Shown here piece by piece: positions 7,007 through 8,632 of a stretch of DNA of 8,632 bases. Source of the DNA: Planctomycetota bacterium (GTDB lineage Bacteria > Planctomycetota > Planctomycetia > Planctomycetales > Planctomycetaceae); contig JAJRTM010000386.1 in the NCBI GenBank assembly GCA_024278285.1, forward strand, positions 1 through 8,632, in the 5' to 3' direction. The notes under the pieces were generated by a model. That model was not told the DNA's origin and did not search any database. It saw only the letters and a program-made list of their open reading frames with translations. The translations under genes were made by a program, and so were the position numbers. How positions within the stretch are numbered: the first letter of the stretch is position 1; the number at the start of each line of letters is the position of its first letter.

Positions 7007-8632
7007 TTAACAGTCCACCCTGCCCCTTGTATCTTTCCCCTCCACCCTTCTTGTGCGAACAAAAAAGTTGCCCAGTGATTCATTCGGTAAGCGTTGGCAA
7101 CAATACTCAACGAGCAACGGACGCAAAGTTTCTACAATTTGATCTTCCGGGATCAGGTCTTTGTAGAGTTTGTTGAGCCGCTTTCCCATACGGTCGCCCC
7201 CCAGGAAAATCGCGTATTTCCCCTGCTCAGTTTTGGAATCTATCGTTCGACCGATAATTCCGATGTCAGCTAACGGACTTCTGGTGCACCCGAATGAACA
7301 TCCTGCAACACGAACTGAAAACCGTTCTTTTCCTAATCCAAGTTGTGAAATTTCTGTTTCCAGCTCTGCAATAATGCCGGGGAGTATTCGATGGCTTTCT
7401 GTAATTGCAGAAGAGCAACTGGGCAAACCCGGACAACTTGTAGAATAACGGCTGATGTTACTGAAAGATTCGACAGGAGGTACAGCAAATTTTTCCAGCA
7501 GGGTGTCGATTTCTGTGCAATTGGATGAGTCAATATCACGGATGAGAATATTCCGCTGGGGTGTGAGCCAAAGCGTACATTCATAGGAATCCATTATTTT
7601 TTGCAACGCTGCTTTTAATTGAGAGTCACCTTCATCATCGATACAGCCGTTTTCAACACGTACGCCCAGCGACCAGGTTTTGTCGTCCTGATACTGCCAG
7701 CCGAGATGGTCGTTGTGGCCAGCAACATCAATGGAACGAGGTGGTTCTAATGGTCCGAACTGTTCTTCGACCGCCTGTTTGAATTGCTCCATCCCCCAAT
7801 CTTGAATCAGATACTTCAACCGGGCACGGCTATGATCTTTTCGGTTACCATATTTTCGGTAGATGTCAACAATAGTATCGACCAGCGAAACAACATAATC
7901 GCTGTCAACAAATGCTAATGGAATGGCCAATGCTGCGGCTCGGTTCGCAACACTGGTGCTGTTTCGCATGTTGCCTCCAACGAGTACGTTGTAACCAACA
8001 ATTTGCCCATTTTCGTCGGTCGCCGCAAGTAGCCCCACATCCTGCGCATAGACTTCTGTGCAATTGTCATCAGCAGTTGCAAGGCCGATTTTGAATTTCT
8101 GGGGCAGGTCTGATATCTCATCATTGGCAATTCCCAAGGAGCCGTTACGCAAACTCGTTTCTAAAACTTCGTTGCGTGTTGCCGAGCTGCGATCCCGCCA
8201 GATTCCATCATAAGCCTGAACCCGAGGGGCAAGGCGGGCATCAATTTCATCAGCAATGACTTGAGGATCTCTACTTTTGTCCGTCATTTTTCGAGGCGTA
8301 GGCCCACACATAATGTTGCAACCAAAGTTTCCTCCGGTCGCGAGAGTTGTCAGCCCTAAATCCAAAATGCGATTCATCACCGGACGCAATACGGATTTTT
8401 TGATTCCAGAGAGTTGCATGCCCTGTCTCGAGGTAATATGCAACTTCCCATCACAATACTTATCGGTTAACGCTAACAACCCTTGCAATTGTCGAGCGCA
8501 AAGCTTTCCACCGGTTGCACGAATCCTCACCATAAACTGATAGTGACGGGAATCATTCTGCTTACCTCGTTCATCCCGATCGTCCTGCTGAAAAATGCCA
8601 TGATGCCTGAGTATGTACACATTCTCAGGAGA
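7007..8632 (-). CDS. Sulfite reductase hemoprotein (siroheme/[4Fe-4S]), N-terminus cut by window
   Basis: This is a cytoplasmic assimilatory-type sulfite reductase of the CysI/SiR family, reducing sulfite to sulfide with siroheme coupled to a [4Fe-4S] cluster. The frame stays open to the window edge: S-P-E-N precedes V-Y-I-L-R-H-H-G, which aligns inside the family (E. coli FLLIRFHGMYQQDDRD). The GTG at 8620 is therefore internal, and about 45 residues are missing. Residues below count from that GTG. Early motifs are FQQDDRDER (10-18) and VRIRATGG (31-38). Cluster ligands are CPGLPSC (396-402) and CSFGC (441-445). Lys175 and Lys177 (LPQKFK) match E. coli Lys215/217, and Arg32 matches Arg83. 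However, Cys101 replaces Arg153, and Ser71 replaces His123. The usual CPNGC is CSFGC. The LGGDRMGKRL stretch (473-482) is typical. The motif set fits sulfite better than nitrite reductase, but the substrate is less certain than the fold. The electron donor is not in view. Confidence 0.9.
   Translation of the reverse strand, partial: SPENVYILRHHGIFQQDDRDERGKQNDSRHYQFMVRIRATGGKLCARQLQGLLALTDKYCDGKLHITSRQGMQLSGIKKSVLRPVMNRILDLGLTTLATGGNFGCNIMCGPTPRKMTDKSRDPQVIADEIDARLAPRVQAYDGIWRDRSSATRNEVLETSLRNGSLGIANDEISDLPQKFKIGLATADDNCTEVYAQDVGLLAATDENGQIVGYNVLVGGNMRNSTSVANRAAALAIPLAFVDSDYVVSLVDTIVDIYRKYGNRKDHSRARLKYLIQDWGMEQFKQAVEEQFGPLEPPRSIDVAGHNDHLGWQYQDDKTWSLGVRVENGCIDDEGDSQLKAALQKIMDSYECTLWLTPQRNILIRDIDSSNCTEIDTLLEKFAVPPVESFSNISRYSTSCPGLPSCSSAITESHRILPGIIAELETEISQLGLGKERFSVRVAGCSFGCTRSPLADIGIIGRTIDSKTEQGKYAIFLGGDRMGKRLNKLYKDLIPEDQIVETLRPLLVEYCCQRLPNESLGNFFVRTRRVEGKDTRGRVDC

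Noticed and set aside
8618..8620. GTG at 8620 as the start of the sulfite reductase.
   Set aside because: The frame remains open to the window edge and the GTG falls within the conserved region just before the HG-QQDDRD motif, so the real start is outside.

Overview
The window reads as a chromosomal stretch of a bacterium, most likely a planctomycete (Planctomycetota). This is an inference from the gene types (a MotA/TolQ/ExbB protein with its own signal peptide, next to a very long secreted TPR protein, and a secreted sialidase) and from the hairpin-rich intergenic DNA. No 16S or other marker is present to prove it. All four real genes lie on the minus strand and there is wide non-coding DNA between them. 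No tRNA, rRNA, CRISPR array, transposase or prophage gene is visible.

Layout in the direction of transcription (right to left): (1) 8632-7007, a siroheme/[4Fe-4S] sulfite reductase hemoprotein, cut at its N-terminus by the window edge. (2) 7006-6537, a 470-nt gap with a two-armed inverted-repeat element (6851-6951). (3) 6536-4986, a secreted GH33-type sialidase. (4) 4985-4572, a 414-nt gap with a second element (4772-4899) and a likely promoter (4619-4627). (5) 4571-1398, a 1057-residue exported TPR protein. (6) A 279-nt gap with a possible promoter. (7) 1118-249, a MotA/TolQ/ExbB-family proton channel subunit. (8) 248-1, a repeat-filled end with two more inverted-repeat elements packed together.

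The TPR protein and the ExbB-like channel probably work together at the cell envelope, as TPR proteins and TolQ/ExbB complexes do elsewhere. No ExbD/TolR partner lies within the first 248 nt downstream. The sialidase and sulfite reductase have no obvious functional link to them or to each other.

The most interesting signal is non-coding. Four elements share one plan: a short hairpin with a conserved outer tetranucleotide, present twice in inverted orientation around a spacer. Two use GTAG and two use GTGC. This is the plan of REP doublets (REPINs), which are mobilised in other bacteria by RAYT transposases. Three of the four gene 3' ends are followed by such DNA within about 55-90 nt. The two GTAG elements also share an exact 12-nt flank, GTAACTATTCAG. 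The second point of interest is the sulfite reductase: it keeps all four cluster cysteines but has Cys where E. coli CysI has substrate-binding Arg153.
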